Below, in pieces: positions 1-8,295 of a DNA stretch of 15,814 nucleotides. This stretch comes from an uncultured Mycoplasmatota bacterium (GTDB lineage Bacteria > Bacillota_I > Bacilli_A > RF39 > UBA660). The position numbers and the translations under genes are program-made. The first letter of the stretch is position 1. Each line of letters begins with the position of its first letter. The DNA lies in assembly GCA_900551925.1 (NCBI GenBank), contig URXR01000025.1:1-15814 (forward strand). Reading direction: 5' to 3'. The notes under the pieces are model-generated. The model was not told the origin of the DNA and did not search any database. It was given only the letters and a program-made list of their open reading frames with translations.

Positions 1-6
1 TATTCA

Positions 7-52
7 CACCAGCATAGCTGGTGGTTTTAAATGCAAAACTGATGTTTTGCAT
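7..52. repeat. Two adjacent perfect hairpins at the left edge
   Basis: The first hairpin has a 7-bp GC-rich stem (7-13 with 17-23, CACCAGC/GCTGGTG, 3-nt loop) followed by GTTTT, so it could act as a plus-strand terminator for a gene left of the window. The second has a 9-bp stem (31-39 with 44-52, ATGCAAAAC/GTTTTGCAT, 4-nt loop). Paired subterminal hairpins with tiny loops are also seen at the ends of IS200/IS605-type elements, but no transposase is in view, so that reading is only a guess. The window edge prevents a decision. Confidence 0.45.
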
Positions 53-55
53 AAT

Positions 56-81
56 AAAAAAGAATGAAATTACTTTCATTC
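56..81 (-). terminator. Intrinsic terminator ending the T4SS operon
   Basis: On the minus strand an 8-bp stem (GAATGAAA pairing with TTTCATTC, 4-nt loop; 62-69 with 74-81) is followed by six T residues (complement of 56-61). The stem overlaps the TGA stop of the virD4-like gene at 76-78, so the operon ends exactly here. Confidence 0.8.
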
Positions 82-2460
82 ATCAAAGAAATCATCAAAA
101 AATTGATCATCAGTAACTACAAACTTAGAAACTTGAGAATCCTTAACTGGTTCTCCTCTTTTCATTTCATTTCCTGTTGGTTTATTATTAGCCCCAATTA
201 TTTCAGAACTATTTACTGCATTATTTATAGCATCACTAACAGGGTTAGTATTTTGAACATTATTTGAAACCTCATTATTATTTAAAGTAGCATTATTCAT
301 AAATCCTGCTAACTTTGTCGGAGCAATATTACTTACTTCATCTGATATAGTTAAGTTATCACTAATACTTGACTTTTCTTCCATAGTTAAAGGTTCTTTT
401 TGAGATAAAGTTTCCTTATTTTCTAAAGATTGTTCTTTTTTAACTTCATTAGTAGTTACTACATTTTGTTCTTCTTGCTTTTTCTTTTCTTTTTCTTCTT
501 TAGCTTTCTTTTGTCTTTCAGCTTCTTCTTGTTCCTCTTTTTCAAGCTCTGCTATTTTAGCATCTATCTTTTTAACTAAATCATCAACATTTAATCCTCC
601 AGAATTAGAATTAGGCCTTGAATTACCAAAATTCTCAAAAGGATTATTAGGTATTGGAGGTGGTGTCATTCCAGGCATATTTGCCATTCCTCCTGAAGTT
701 CCACTAACTCCATTTTCTACCATATTCATAAATTTATTTTTTCTTTTTTCCTTAACAAATTCTCTAATATCAAAGACCTTAATAGGCTGTTTTTGTCTTT
801 CAATAAATGGATCTGCTTCTATTTTTTTAATACCCCAATCCATTTCAAAATTAGGTTTTAATCTAGATTTATAAGGATCTAATCTAATTCTTTTTACTAT
901 TGCTTCAAACTTTTTCATTCTTTGAAGATCTGCAACAGTAGCTAAAGGTCTAGTCTCTTCCCGCTCCTTATCACCTTTTCCAACCTTTACAATCTTATCA
1001 CCACAAAGTTCACTTATTTCCTTTAAAGCCGCTAGTTCAGTTGTTAAAAGATACAATAAATTATTACAATTACTACGTATTGTTTGGGCATCATTATCGC
1101 CATATACTGAATTAAGTTGAGCAAAGTTTTGAATAATCATCGTAAATCTAATAAGTCTAGAACGAGCTGCCGTAATCATTGTTGTAATATCTTTAAGTGG
1201 AGGCATATTAGCAAACTCATCCAAAATAAAGTTAGTTCTAACTGGAAGTTCCCCTTTTGGAGAATTTTGAGCCACATCAATTAAAGATTCATAACATTGT
1301 TTAATAAAAATAGTCGCTAAAGCATGATAAGTTTTCTTTTCATCTTGAATTATCATAAAAACTGCTGTTTTCTTCTTTCCAATAGAATCAATATCAAAAT
1401 CATTTTGCGATAGCATTTCTGATAAATTTTCACGAGAAGAAAATAATCTTATTTTTTGTTTAAAAGTAGATAAAATAGAACCCTTAGTTTCTTCTGGAGC
1501 AAAAATAGTTCCTGAAGCACAAGTATAAGCTGCTCCCGCCGGATCCTTTTCATTAAAATATTCTTTAATATAGGTACTACGAGCTCCAAATTTTTCCTCT
1601 CCTAAAGTAGTCATTAAAGAAATACTATTAATATTTATTTCTTCTTCCTTAGCATCTTCAAAAAGACCTAAAGCAAGTCCCGCAAAATAATCAGCAGAAG
1701 TTTTTTCCCAGAATGGATCCTTATTAGCACTACTTTCTTCATACAAAATATTTGAAGCTAAATCATCTAAAAGTTCCATAGCTTTATCAGTATTTCCTGA
1801 TTTATATAATTTATATGGCAGATGAAGTGGATTCCAAGTATTACCACGTTGTGGATCACGGAAATTTAAAACTAAAATTTGATATCCCTTTTCTTTTAAA
1901 AGTCCTGCATTTTCCCTATATATCTCACCTTTCGGATCAGTTACTATCATTGATTCACCCTTTTTAGCTAAAATCTTGACAAGCGGATGAATTATACATT
2001 GGGTTTTACCTGTTCCAGTTGACCCAATAACTAAGTTATGACTTTCGCCATCATCAACCCAAATTTTTCTTCCATCATTTACTAAAGGAAAACCAGCATA
2101 CTGATATTCATCATCAGTAACATTAACTTCTTTTAAAGTACTTTTCATTTCCTTATCAGTACACCAACGAGAATATCCTTTAGAGTCTTTTTGCCCTTCA
2201 ACTATACCAAAACCCTTTTCTCTTTCAAAGAAATAACTTTTCACTGTAACAAACAAAAATACCATGGCAAAAAGATAAAACACTATTACCGCTGGTAAAT
2301 TATTTACCAAAGCAGTAAACGGATTAAGTCCTGCAAATCTCCCTTCAGTAGAAAAAGAATGAATATTATTTACAAGTACTGAAACAACAAATAATAAAAT
2401 TAGGGAAAAAAGCCCAAAAATGAGCCAATCTTGTTTTGTTGCTTTAAATTTTAGTTTCAT
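76..2460 (-). CDS. virD4: VirD4/TraG-type T4SS coupling ATPase
   Basis: This is a 794-residue protein. Two N-terminal membrane segments (about residues 11-31 and 55-75) are followed by a cytoplasmic ATPase domain. It carries a Walker A motif GSTGTGKT (146-153), the TraG-family sequence VTDPKGEIY (173-181) and a Walker B motif FILDE (411-415). Family knowledge says such hexameric motors recruit DNA-relaxase or protein substrates and feed them to the secretion channel. From about residue 580 the protein departs from the core family: a Pro/Asn/Gly-rich linker, a Lys/Glu-rich coiled-coil candidate (about 622-670) and a long Asn/Ser-rich polar tail ending in an acidic DDFFDE. The tail may be a substrate-recruiting extension (inference). 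The start at 2460 is preceded by AGGAGGGTG. It is the last gene of the operon, 18 nt after virB4. No relaxase lies beside it, so the substrate is unknown. Confidence 0.93.
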   Translation of the reverse strand: MKLKFKATKQDWLIFGLFSLILLFVVSVLVNNIHSFSTEGRFAGLNPFTALVNNLPAVIVFYLFAMVFLFVTVKSYFFEREKGFGIVEGQKDSKGYSRWCTDKEMKSTLKEVNVTDDEYQYAGFPLVNDGRKIWVDDGESHNLVIGSTGTGKTQCIIHPLVKILAKKGESMIVTDPKGEIYRENAGLLKEKGYQILVLNFRDPQRGNTWNPLHLPYKLYKSGNTDKAMELLDDLASNILYEESSANKDPFWEKTSADYFAGLALGLFEDAKEEEININSISLMTTLGEEKFGARSTYIKEYFNEKDPAGAAYTCASGTIFAPEETKGSILSTFKQKIRLFSSRENLSEMLSQNDFDIDSIGKKKTAVFMIIQDEKKTYHALATIFIKQCYESLIDVAQNSPKGELPVRTNFILDEFANMPPLKDITTMITAARSRLIRFTMIIQNFAQLNSVYGDNDAQTIRSNCNNLLYLLTTELAALKEISELCGDKIVKVGKGDKEREETRPLATVADLQRMKKFEAIVKRIRLDPYKSRLKPNFEMDWGIKKIEADPFIERQKQPIKVFDIREFVKEKRKNKFMNMVENGVSGTSGGMANMPGMTPPPIPNNPFENFGNSRPNSNSGGLNVDDLVKKIDAKIAELEKEEQEEAERQKKAKEEKEKKKQEEQNVVTTNEVKKEQSLENKETLSQKEPLTMEEKSSISDNLTISDEVSNIAPTKLAGFMNNATLNNNEVSNNVQNTNPVSDAINNAVNSSEIIGANNKPTGNEMKRGEPVKDSQVSKFVVTDDQFFDDFFDE

Positions 2461-2478
2461 ATTTCACCCTCCTGGTTA

Positions 2479-4269
2479 TTATAGTCCTCCTCCAGATCCA
2501 AAAGATTCAAGTTCTTCTGGAGTAACTAATACTGTAATACGCATTCTCCTAGAACCACATACAAAGAGTGCTTCTCCTTGAGAATAACGTTTGATACTTT
2601 CTTTTTCATTATCGTTTAAATCAATAAGCAGAGATAAATCTTCAACTGCTTGTTTCTTAAGTCCCATAACTAAATAATACGAAGCATTATCAAAGATAGC
2701 CTTACCTTGAGTTATTACCGCTTGAGGTGTAAAGTCACTTGGTTGTTGAGTAATAATTATATTACCTGTATTATACTTACGAGATCTTCTTTGAATTTGT
2801 GCTAAGAAATCAGCTCCTAACACATTACCACCAGATAAAAGCACATGAGCTTCATCAACCATTAACACTGTATTTTTTGAAGCATCTAGGCATAAACTCC
2901 AAGCATATTTTAAAACGTTAAATAAAAGTGCATTTCTAATATTTACATCAGAATTCATAAGTTCACGTATATTAAATACTATAAAACTACTACGTGGAGC
3001 AATTGTAGTTTTACCATTAAAGTAAAATCTAAGTTCATTAGTAAGAGGTCTTATCTTAAGTTCTAATCTTTCCATAATATCTCTTTCATGAGTCATATCT
3101 GTCATAGAGATTAATTTTCCCTTAATTGTAGTATAAACATCATCAAATGTTGGATATTGACTACTTGTAAAGTTAGAGAAATCAGTATTAAATCCAATAC
3201 CAAAACGTTGATATGTTTCTTGAACAAGTTCAATAAATAAATTAAGAACATCTTCTTCAATCGAAGGATCATAATACTTCATAAATGCTTTTAAAAATTG
3301 TAAAGTCTTAGTAAGAACTGTATATCCAAGTCCTTCTCTTATTTCATCATCATCAGCATCTATTAATACCTCTAAAGGGTTAATAAGTCCAAATTCTCCA
3401 CCCTTACCTAGATCAATAACATCTCCACCAACAGATTCAACCATTTCCTTAAGTTCATTTTCTGGATCAATTGCTACTATTTGATAACTATTTCTAATTG
3501 CCGTACGCAAAAGAAGCTTAGCAGCCGTACTTTTCCCAGAACCTGAAGTACCAAGAATAATCATATTAGCATTAACTCTATTATGTTCTTTTCTCATTTG
3601 ATATAAGAACTGATTAAACATAACAACCCCACCAGAGAAATCTGTACCAAGAAGTACTGATGGCCCTGGATCTTTAATACTATCAAAGATATATGGATAC
3701 ATACCAGCCATTGTTGGACTAGGCATTATTGTTCCAATACGTTCTTCAATTTCTTGTTTAGGAAAAATCGGAATAATTGATTTTAATACTTGTTCTTGTT
3801 CAAATCTAAGAGGAATAGCACGAAGTTGCATAGCATCTAAATAATTTTTAATTTGTACTTTTTTAAGCTCTAAATCTTCTTTAGAATCTCCAGATACTAC
3901 TATATGCATTTGAAAATCAAATGTTTTAGATTGCGCAGCAGCAAGTTGTTGAATAAATGACTCCAATGTCTCATAATCTTGCCTTATTGTTTCTTGATAA
4001 GTGACATCCTTTTCTTCTTGATATCTTATCTTCATTGATGCTACTTCCTTACTAAGCATCTTAGTTAAGGTAGAAAATGGAACAGGTATATGTTTTATAA
4101 CAATCTTAACCCCAGGCATATTAGTAATATTAGATAAAAATCCCACTCCAACATATCTAGGATATCCTACTACTGTTAAAATAGTCATATATTTATCACT
4201 AGCCACTATCATAGTACTATTTGAAAAATCAAGCCCCTTCGGAGCAACTTCACTCTTAAAAAAACTCAT
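2479..4269 (-). CDS. virB4: VirB4-family T4SS ATPase
   Basis: This 596-residue protein is the motor ATPase of the T4SS. It has an N-terminal VirB4-like domain (about residues 8-200, with the family-like stretch LTVVGYPRYVGVGFL at 31-45) and a RecA-like ATPase domain. Walker A is GTSGSGKS (240-247). Walker B is VLMVDEAH (468-475), and the downstream block ITQQPSDF (506-513) is typical of VirB4/TraE proteins. The ATG lies in an ATGA overlap with the stop codon of the upstream gene (4266-4269), and GGAGGAGTG precedes it, so the two are probably translationally coupled. The protein would sit on the cytoplasmic face of the inner-membrane complex and power pilus assembly and transport. It lacks the extreme N-terminal segment seen in longer VirB4 proteins; the preceding gene appears to supply it. 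Confidence 0.93.
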   Translation of the reverse strand: MSFFKSEVAPKGLDFSNSTMIVASDKYMTILTVVGYPRYVGVGFLSNITNMPGVKIVIKHIPVPFSTLTKMLSKEVASMKIRYQEEKDVTYQETIRQDYETLESFIQQLAAAQSKTFDFQMHIVVSGDSKEDLELKKVQIKNYLDAMQLRAIPLRFEQEQVLKSIIPIFPKQEIEERIGTIMPSPTMAGMYPYIFDSIKDPGPSVLLGTDFSGGVVMFNQFLYQMRKEHNRVNANMIILGTSGSGKSTAAKLLLRTAIRNSYQIVAIDPENELKEMVESVGGDVIDLGKGGEFGLINPLEVLIDADDDEIREGLGYTVLTKTLQFLKAFMKYYDPSIEEDVLNLFIELVQETYQRFGIGFNTDFSNFTSSQYPTFDDVYTTIKGKLISMTDMTHERDIMERLELKIRPLTNELRFYFNGKTTIAPRSSFIVFNIRELMNSDVNIRNALLFNVLKYAWSLCLDASKNTVLMVDEAHVLLSGGNVLGADFLAQIQRRSRKYNTGNIIITQQPSDFTPQAVITQGKAIFDNASYYLVMGLKKQAVEDLSLLIDLNDNEKESIKRYSQGEALFVCGSRRMRITVLVTPEELESFGSGGGL

Positions 4270-4955
4270 ATTGGCATCACTCCTCCAGCTTCATATTTAT
4301 CTCCACCATTTAAGAAATTATCAATAATCATTCTTAAATCATCATTACTAGTTTGACTAGCAACTAGTCCAGCACTAGCTAAATTATTTATAATACTACG
4401 TACTTTCTTACCAAGCATTTCTTGATTTTTTTCTTTGAATAAAATAAAGTACTCAGTATCCACTACATTATTATTAATAAAGAAATCACCCTTAGCCATA
4501 TCTTGTGAAATCATCTTACGAATTCTTTGGTCTTGGGTTTTATTAAATAAAACCTGTAATTCTGCTTGATATACTGCAATATCTACTGGGCGATCTGCTA
4601 CAACAAGCCAAAACTCAAAATCCATAGTATTATAAAAGTTCATAAGTCCAATTAAAGCATTATCCATCGAACTTTGATCTAAAATGAAAATATTACGAGG
4701 TTGTATTTTTACACCAGTTATCATCTCATTTCGATTATTATACATTATTCCATTACTAATAGCTTTAAGAGGAATCCAGTTTTCTGTATACTTAGGATTC
4801 TTTTGAGCAGCTTTAGGCATAGGCCTAACACCTGAGTTTTGACCACTTCCAGTTTGATTTACATTTTGATTAGCACTCTGATTCATTTGATTAGCTTGAT
4901 TAACCTGATTATTCATCTGATTGTTCATATCTATAACACCAACCTCTCCATACAT
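4266..4955 (-). CDS. Stand-alone VirB4 N-domain/TraC-like protein
   Basis: This 229-residue soluble protein has no membrane segment. Residues about 10-45 form an Asn/Gln-rich low-complexity tail with repeated NQ units. Residues about 58-218 form a folded region that resembles, by eye, the N-terminal segment of VirB4/TraC-family ATPases (WIPLKAISNGIM, then an I-x-P-x-N-I-F-I strand, then a C-terminal helix pair). It has no Walker motifs. The gene sits between the PrgI gene, which it overlaps by up to 47 nt, and virB4, which it overlaps by ATGA. It may be a split-off N-domain acting with VirB4 (inference). The start is uncertain. Met1 at 4955 has only a weak AGAAG; Met10 at 4928 has GGAGAGG, but 14 nt away. 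Function is assigned with moderate confidence; the existence of the gene is secure. Confidence 0.75.
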   Translation of the reverse strand: MYGEVGVIDMNNQMNNQVNQANQMNQSANQNVNQTGSGQNSGVRPMPKAAQKNPKYTENWIPLKAISNGIMYNNRNEMITGVKIQPRNIFILDQSSMDNALIGLMNFYNTMDFEFWLVVADRPVDIAVYQAELQVLFNKTQDQRIRKMISQDMAKGDFFINNNVVDTEYFILFKEKNQEMLGKKVRSIINNLASAGLVASQTSNDDLRMIIDNFLNGGDKYEAGGVMPI

Positions 4956-5229
4956 ATTTTCTTCTATTTACAAAATAGAATTTATAAGCTTCATGAAAGA
5001 AAACTCTTACATTATGATAATTAGCAATCGGAAATACTAGAAATCCGCAAGTTCCAATAGGAAGAAGCGTCACAATTATCCCCCATATCTCCGTAACCGG
5101 AAGAAGGAGTAGTAATATAAATGATATTGTTACTCCTGTTATTAAAATTATTAAATCTAACTTAGTTAAAAAACCAAATATCAAACCTTGCTTTTTACTA
5201 TTAGCAGGTACCAAATAATTGTAATCCAT
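4909..5229 (-). CDS. prgI: PrgI family protein (VirB3-like T4SS membrane subunit)
   Basis: This small 106-residue membrane protein starts with a polar segment (YLVPANSKKQGLIFGFLTKLD) of the kind found in PrgI-family proteins. Two adjacent transmembrane helices follow (about 24-43 and 46-66), then a basic, aromatic-rich tail (YKFYFVNRRKYVWRGW). PrgI proteins occupy the VirB3 position of Gram-positive T4SSs and usually precede virB4, as here. The ATG at 5229 has AAAGGATGTGA upstream. The gene begins 26 nt after the VirB6-like gene and its 3' end overlaps the next gene, consistent with one polycistronic message. Confidence 0.85.
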   Translation of the reverse strand: MDYNYLVPANSKKQGLIFGFLTKLDLIILITGVTISFILLLLLPVTEIWGIIVTLLPIGTCGFLVFPIANYHNVRVFFHEAYKFYFVNRRKYVWRGWCYRYEQSDE

Positions 5230-5255
5230 CTAGTATCACATCCTTTTTATATAAA

Positions 5256-7862
5256 TTAACTTTTCTTAGAGTAATCTTCAAATGCTTTTGCACGACCATA
5301 CTCATCAGAACTTTGTACTTCAACAATCTCAGTTTCGTATTGATTAGATTTGTTTCTAGCAATACCTTCGGCCTTTCCATACTCCTTAAAGTTATTAATA
5401 GACTTACCTTCCATACCAAGTTCTCTTTGCAATGCGTGTTTAGAATTAAATTCAGCTTGCATTACTTTTTCTGCTTGATCTATTTTGCCAACAGTAGATT
5501 TTTCAAAATTAATATCTGATATAGTACCATCAGCATTATAATATTTAGCTTTCTGTCCAGTATCAATCCATTTTGTACCATCATAATATTCAACACTGTC
5601 AGTATCCTGATTAAATCTATTAACCTCATTCAGTGCAATAAAATCTTCACGATATTTTTTATAAGCTTCTTTTCCAGTAGATATTATGTTGCCATTTTTA
5701 TCTTTAACAAAAACTGAATTAGGATTACGTTCCATTCTTGCTTTCATATCTGATAAATAATTAGAACTATCAGCCATACCTTCAATATTGTCTTTATGTT
5801 TTCTAAAATTATCTAACATTTCTTTTTTATCCACTTTATCTTTTATCTTGTTATCCATTCGTGTTTGAGGAGAATATCCAACAGTACCAGCTATTCCAGC
5901 AGCAGTCCTCTGCCAGAAGCCTAAGCCATTTTTCTTAGCATCATTTATTCTTGCATTTCTAGCACTTATTCCCTGCGCTCCACCAGTAATATTTCCTTTA
6001 GCACCAGAGCCAGCTCCCATCATTGCACCTTTAGTAAGACCACTTAAACGTCCTAATCCTTTTCCTGTCGCAGCACCAACTGCTCCCCCAAGTACTGCAC
6101 CTGCTCCAAATCCTGCAGCAGCTTTACCCATTCCAAGAATATCTTTAAATGAACCGCCCATTGAATCAAGTCCAAATATTTTAGATATCATACTAGGAAC
6201 AAGCTTAGCAAAAATAAGTATAGCAACAATATAAAAGAATCTATATAACAAATTATCAGAAAATTCATCATTATTTATAAGTCCTTGTAACAAACCAAGA
6301 GCTAAAGATATAGCAATAAGTTTAATAAATAAATCTAGATAAGTAGCAATATACATTTTCCCCCATTGACCGAATACCTTATCATTAGGATCAATATAAC
6401 TTATCGCAGGAAGTGGTGCCATTACTTGAAGAAGCGTAAGTTTAAGTCTACGTACTATAACATCAACACATAAAATCAATAAATAAACAACTAACGCTAT
6501 CCCAACTACCATTGATATGATAAATCCTATATCAAGTTTATCATCATCTATTAATTGCTCTAACTCATCATTACCTTTAGAAGAAGTAAACATCTTACCT
6601 TGAGCTTCTTTACACTCTTCTGTAGCACCATCTGCACAGGTATGAAAACTAGCAGCAGAAGCTTGAGCAAAACCTATAGCGCCAGAACTTACACCACTTA
6701 AAAATTCAGTATTACCTTTATTATTATTAGGGTCTGCAGCATCAAACAAACTTGCTCCTTGCCCTACAAAAGCTTTAGCTGTACCAGTACCTTTAATTCC
6801 TACTTTATTATCCTCTTTCAGCTTTTCTAATTCCTGTTTAAATTCCTTATAAGAAGAATAGCCTCCTAAAATACCAGTATTAGGACAATCCATTCTAACA
6901 TAACTACTTCCTGGAGCAACAGTTCCACAATCAGTAATACTATTATAAGGAAAATCTTTTCTAGGAGAATAACTATTTCCATTATAGTTTATATATTTAG
7001 GACATTCTGATGGAAAACCATTAGCAAACATCCCAGCAGTCATAACATTTTTTTCTAAAGCTGAATATTTACCATACTCTTCAACCCCTCCAATAGTTGT
7101 TCCACTTCTAACTTTATAATAATACGGAGTCTTGCCAATACGATAGGGAGTACCAACACCTTCATTAGCGCTTTCTTTCGATTTAAAGAAATCTATTTTA
7201 TATACTTTATTAATTGTAATACTTTCTGCAACTTCCTGAGTTGGACGACCAAGCACAGTCCTCATACCTCTTTCATGTTTTGATACTCCAAAATAATAAC
7301 AAGATAAATCTCCAGTAGCAGCATAAACATCTTCAACTAAATATCCTCCAATATCAGAAAAAGACTTAGTCATTATACCACTATCTATTGCTTGTGAATT
7401 ATTATCCTTTGTTATTTTTACTCCTCCACCAAGCTCTATAAGCCTAACAATCAAACCATCTTCATCATCAAGTAGAGCTCTTTCTATTCTAGGAGCCAAT
7501 CCACCTTCATTACAAGTGTCGCCTTCACAACTTTTAAATAATATTCCTTGAGGTTGCAAAACTAACAAAAGTACAATAGATATAACTATTCTAGATATAA
7601 GCTTACCAGCTCCAACATTACTATCATTCATTTTATCAGGATTAACAAGCATTTGAATTAAACCAATAACAGTTCTAAATAGCATAAAAACTCCAGCTAA
7701 AACATAACATGTCTGAGTTAAGTTTTCTAAACTTGCTAGATCTAATGCTTCACTTCTTGTGGCCAAATCTAGCATCATATCATATACTTTAGCAACCACT
7801 GAATAAATACCAGAAGTCATACTAACTTCAATACCAGAAAATATACCTAATATCTGAAACAT
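5256..7862 (-). CDS. VirB6/TrbL-like polytopic channel protein with large external domain
   Basis: This 868-residue membrane protein has two N-terminal helices (about 49-73 and 87-104) and a large, mostly polar loop (about 110-440). A second hydrophobic block has several helices (about 444-470, 505-528, 538-560). It is followed by a Gly/Ala-rich segment (about 578-625) and a charged cytoplasmic tail to 868. This layout and its place between pilin-like and PrgI genes mark it as the VirB6/TrbL-type channel subunit. The loop holds eight cysteines (112, 117, 188, 287, 312, 326, 409, 417), an even number outside the membrane if the loop is extracytoplasmic, so disulfides are likely. A Gly/Ala-rich stretch after the last helices is common in TrbL-type proteins. 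The ATG at 7862 has AGGAGTG upstream and lies 4 nt after the preceding gene. The loop domain itself is not recognised. Confidence 0.82.
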   Translation of the reverse strand: MFQILGIFSGIEVSMTSGIYSVVAKVYDMMLDLATRSEALDLASLENLTQTCYVLAGVFMLFRTVIGLIQMLVNPDKMNDSNVGAGKLISRIVISIVLLLVLQPQGILFKSCEGDTCNEGGLAPRIERALLDDEDGLIVRLIELGGGVKITKDNNSQAIDSGIMTKSFSDIGGYLVEDVYAATGDLSCYYFGVSKHERGMRTVLGRPTQEVAESITINKVYKIDFFKSKESANEGVGTPYRIGKTPYYYKVRSGTTIGGVEEYGKYSALEKNVMTAGMFANGFPSECPKYINYNGNSYSPRKDFPYNSITDCGTVAPGSSYVRMDCPNTGILGGYSSYKEFKQELEKLKEDNKVGIKGTGTAKAFVGQGASLFDAADPNNNKGNTEFLSGVSSGAIGFAQASAASFHTCADGATEECKEAQGKMFTSSKGNDELEQLIDDDKLDIGFIISMVVGIALVVYLLILCVDVIVRRLKLTLLQVMAPLPAISYIDPNDKVFGQWGKMYIATYLDLFIKLIAISLALGLLQGLINNDEFSDNLLYRFFYIVAILIFAKLVPSMISKIFGLDSMGGSFKDILGMGKAAAGFGAGAVLGGAVGAATGKGLGRLSGLTKGAMMGAGSGAKGNITGGAQGISARNARINDAKKNGLGFWQRTAAGIAGTVGYSPQTRMDNKIKDKVDKKEMLDNFRKHKDNIEGMADSSNYLSDMKARMERNPNSVFVKDKNGNIISTGKEAYKKYREDFIALNEVNRFNQDTDSVEYYDGTKWIDTGQKAKYYNADGTISDINFEKSTVGKIDQAEKVMQAEFNSKHALQRELGMEGKSINNFKEYGKAEGIARNKSNQYETEIVEVQSSDEYGRAKAFEDYSKKS

Positions 7863-7866
7863 ATGC

Positions 7867-8196
7867 TTACACTCCTATCTTACAAACACCGCTCATTAAA
7901 CCAGCTGAATAAAGTAAAATATTTAATAACATTGGTACAAAAAATATTGCTACTCCAATCATTACTCGTTTAATAATCCTAGGAATTGCCTTATTCATTT
8001 CATTTTCATCTTGAGCTATTGCTGCTCTAACTACATCAACACAGCATAAAACCATAACCAAACAAGGCACAGCTATTTGAACCCAATTAAACACTTCATT
8101 TAATATGTTTCTAAAATCCGTTCCTAAAACATCACAATCAGCTGCACTTGGTAAAGAAAATAAAATATCTACATTATTCATAATAAAATCTATCAT
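7867..8196 (-). CDS. Pilin-like TrbC/VirB2-type protein 3
   Basis: This 109-residue protein has two hydrophobic helices joined by a charged loop and is a divergent paralog of the next two genes upstream. Shared positions include IAVPxLxxxL, an Asp in the first helix end, the KA...KR loop and GVAIFF in the second helix. The start chosen is ATG at 8196, with AGGTGA six nt upstream; a GTG three codons earlier would destroy that spacing. Its pattern of five cysteines differs from its paralogs: one near the N terminus (21), one near the C terminus (105) and three in the first helix. It is the first gene of the machinery operon, 4 nt before the VirB6-like gene. It could be a minor pilin or a structural adaptor rather than the main pilin. 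Confidence 0.8.
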   Translation of the reverse strand: MIDFIMNNVDILFSLPSAADCDVLGTDFRNILNEVFNWVQIAVPCLVMVLCCVDVVRAAIAQDENEMNKAIPRIIKRVMIGVAIFFVPMLLNILLYSAGLMSGVCKIGV

Positions 8197-8227
8197 TGAT
8201 ATCACCTACACATTATTCATCTATTTT

Positions 8228-8256
8228 ATTATAACAAAAAAAAAAGTACTAAACAA
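8228..8256 (-). promoter_or_regulatory. Promoter for the T4SS machinery operon, overlapping a terminator
   Basis: On the minus strand, TATAAT (complement of 8228-8233) lies 17 nt downstream of TTGTTT (complement of 8251-8256). The -10 is perfect; the -35 keeps TTG. The -35 and spacer lie inside the hairpin that terminates the preceding pilin gene. Transcription would start about 25 nt before the ATG at 8196. Confidence 0.5.
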
Positions 8257-8273
8257 CATGTTTTGTACTTTTT
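8236..8273 (-). terminator. Intrinsic terminator after pilin 2
   Basis: Stem 8241-8249 with 8265-8273 (AAAAAGTAC/GTACTTTTT) is extended inwards by AAAC/GTTT across one T-T mismatch, with loop AACAT. On the minus strand a run of ten T residues follows (complement of 8236-8245; the proximal T residues can also pair in the stem). It lies 22 nt past the stop of the pilin 2 gene and would cut most of that transcript off from the machinery genes. Confidence 0.8.
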
Positions 8274-8295
8274 ACTATTTTTTTTACAATTTAAT

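Noticed and set aside
64..267. Plus-strand open frame within the virD4 tail
   Set aside because: It is antisense to the low-complexity tail of an intact gene, has no Shine-Dalgarno site and has a composition typical of AT-rich shadow frames. The same applies to plus-strand frames at 4839-5024, 5313-5519, 8105-8299 and 8580-8858.
4800..4930. CRISPR-like or tandem DNA repeat in the NQ-rich segment
   Set aside because: The short repeated units encode an in-frame Asn/Gln tail of irregular period. There are no spacers and no conserved repeat length.
5201..5419. Minus-strand 72-residue open frame overlapping the VirB6-like and PrgI genes
   Set aside because: It is in an alternative frame across the end of a long, well-supported gene, with no ribosome site and no recognisable protein features.
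8197..8205. GTG start at 8205 for pilin-like protein 3
   Set aside because: The AGGTGA ribosome site would overlap the GTG itself, whereas it is correctly spaced for the ATG at 8196.
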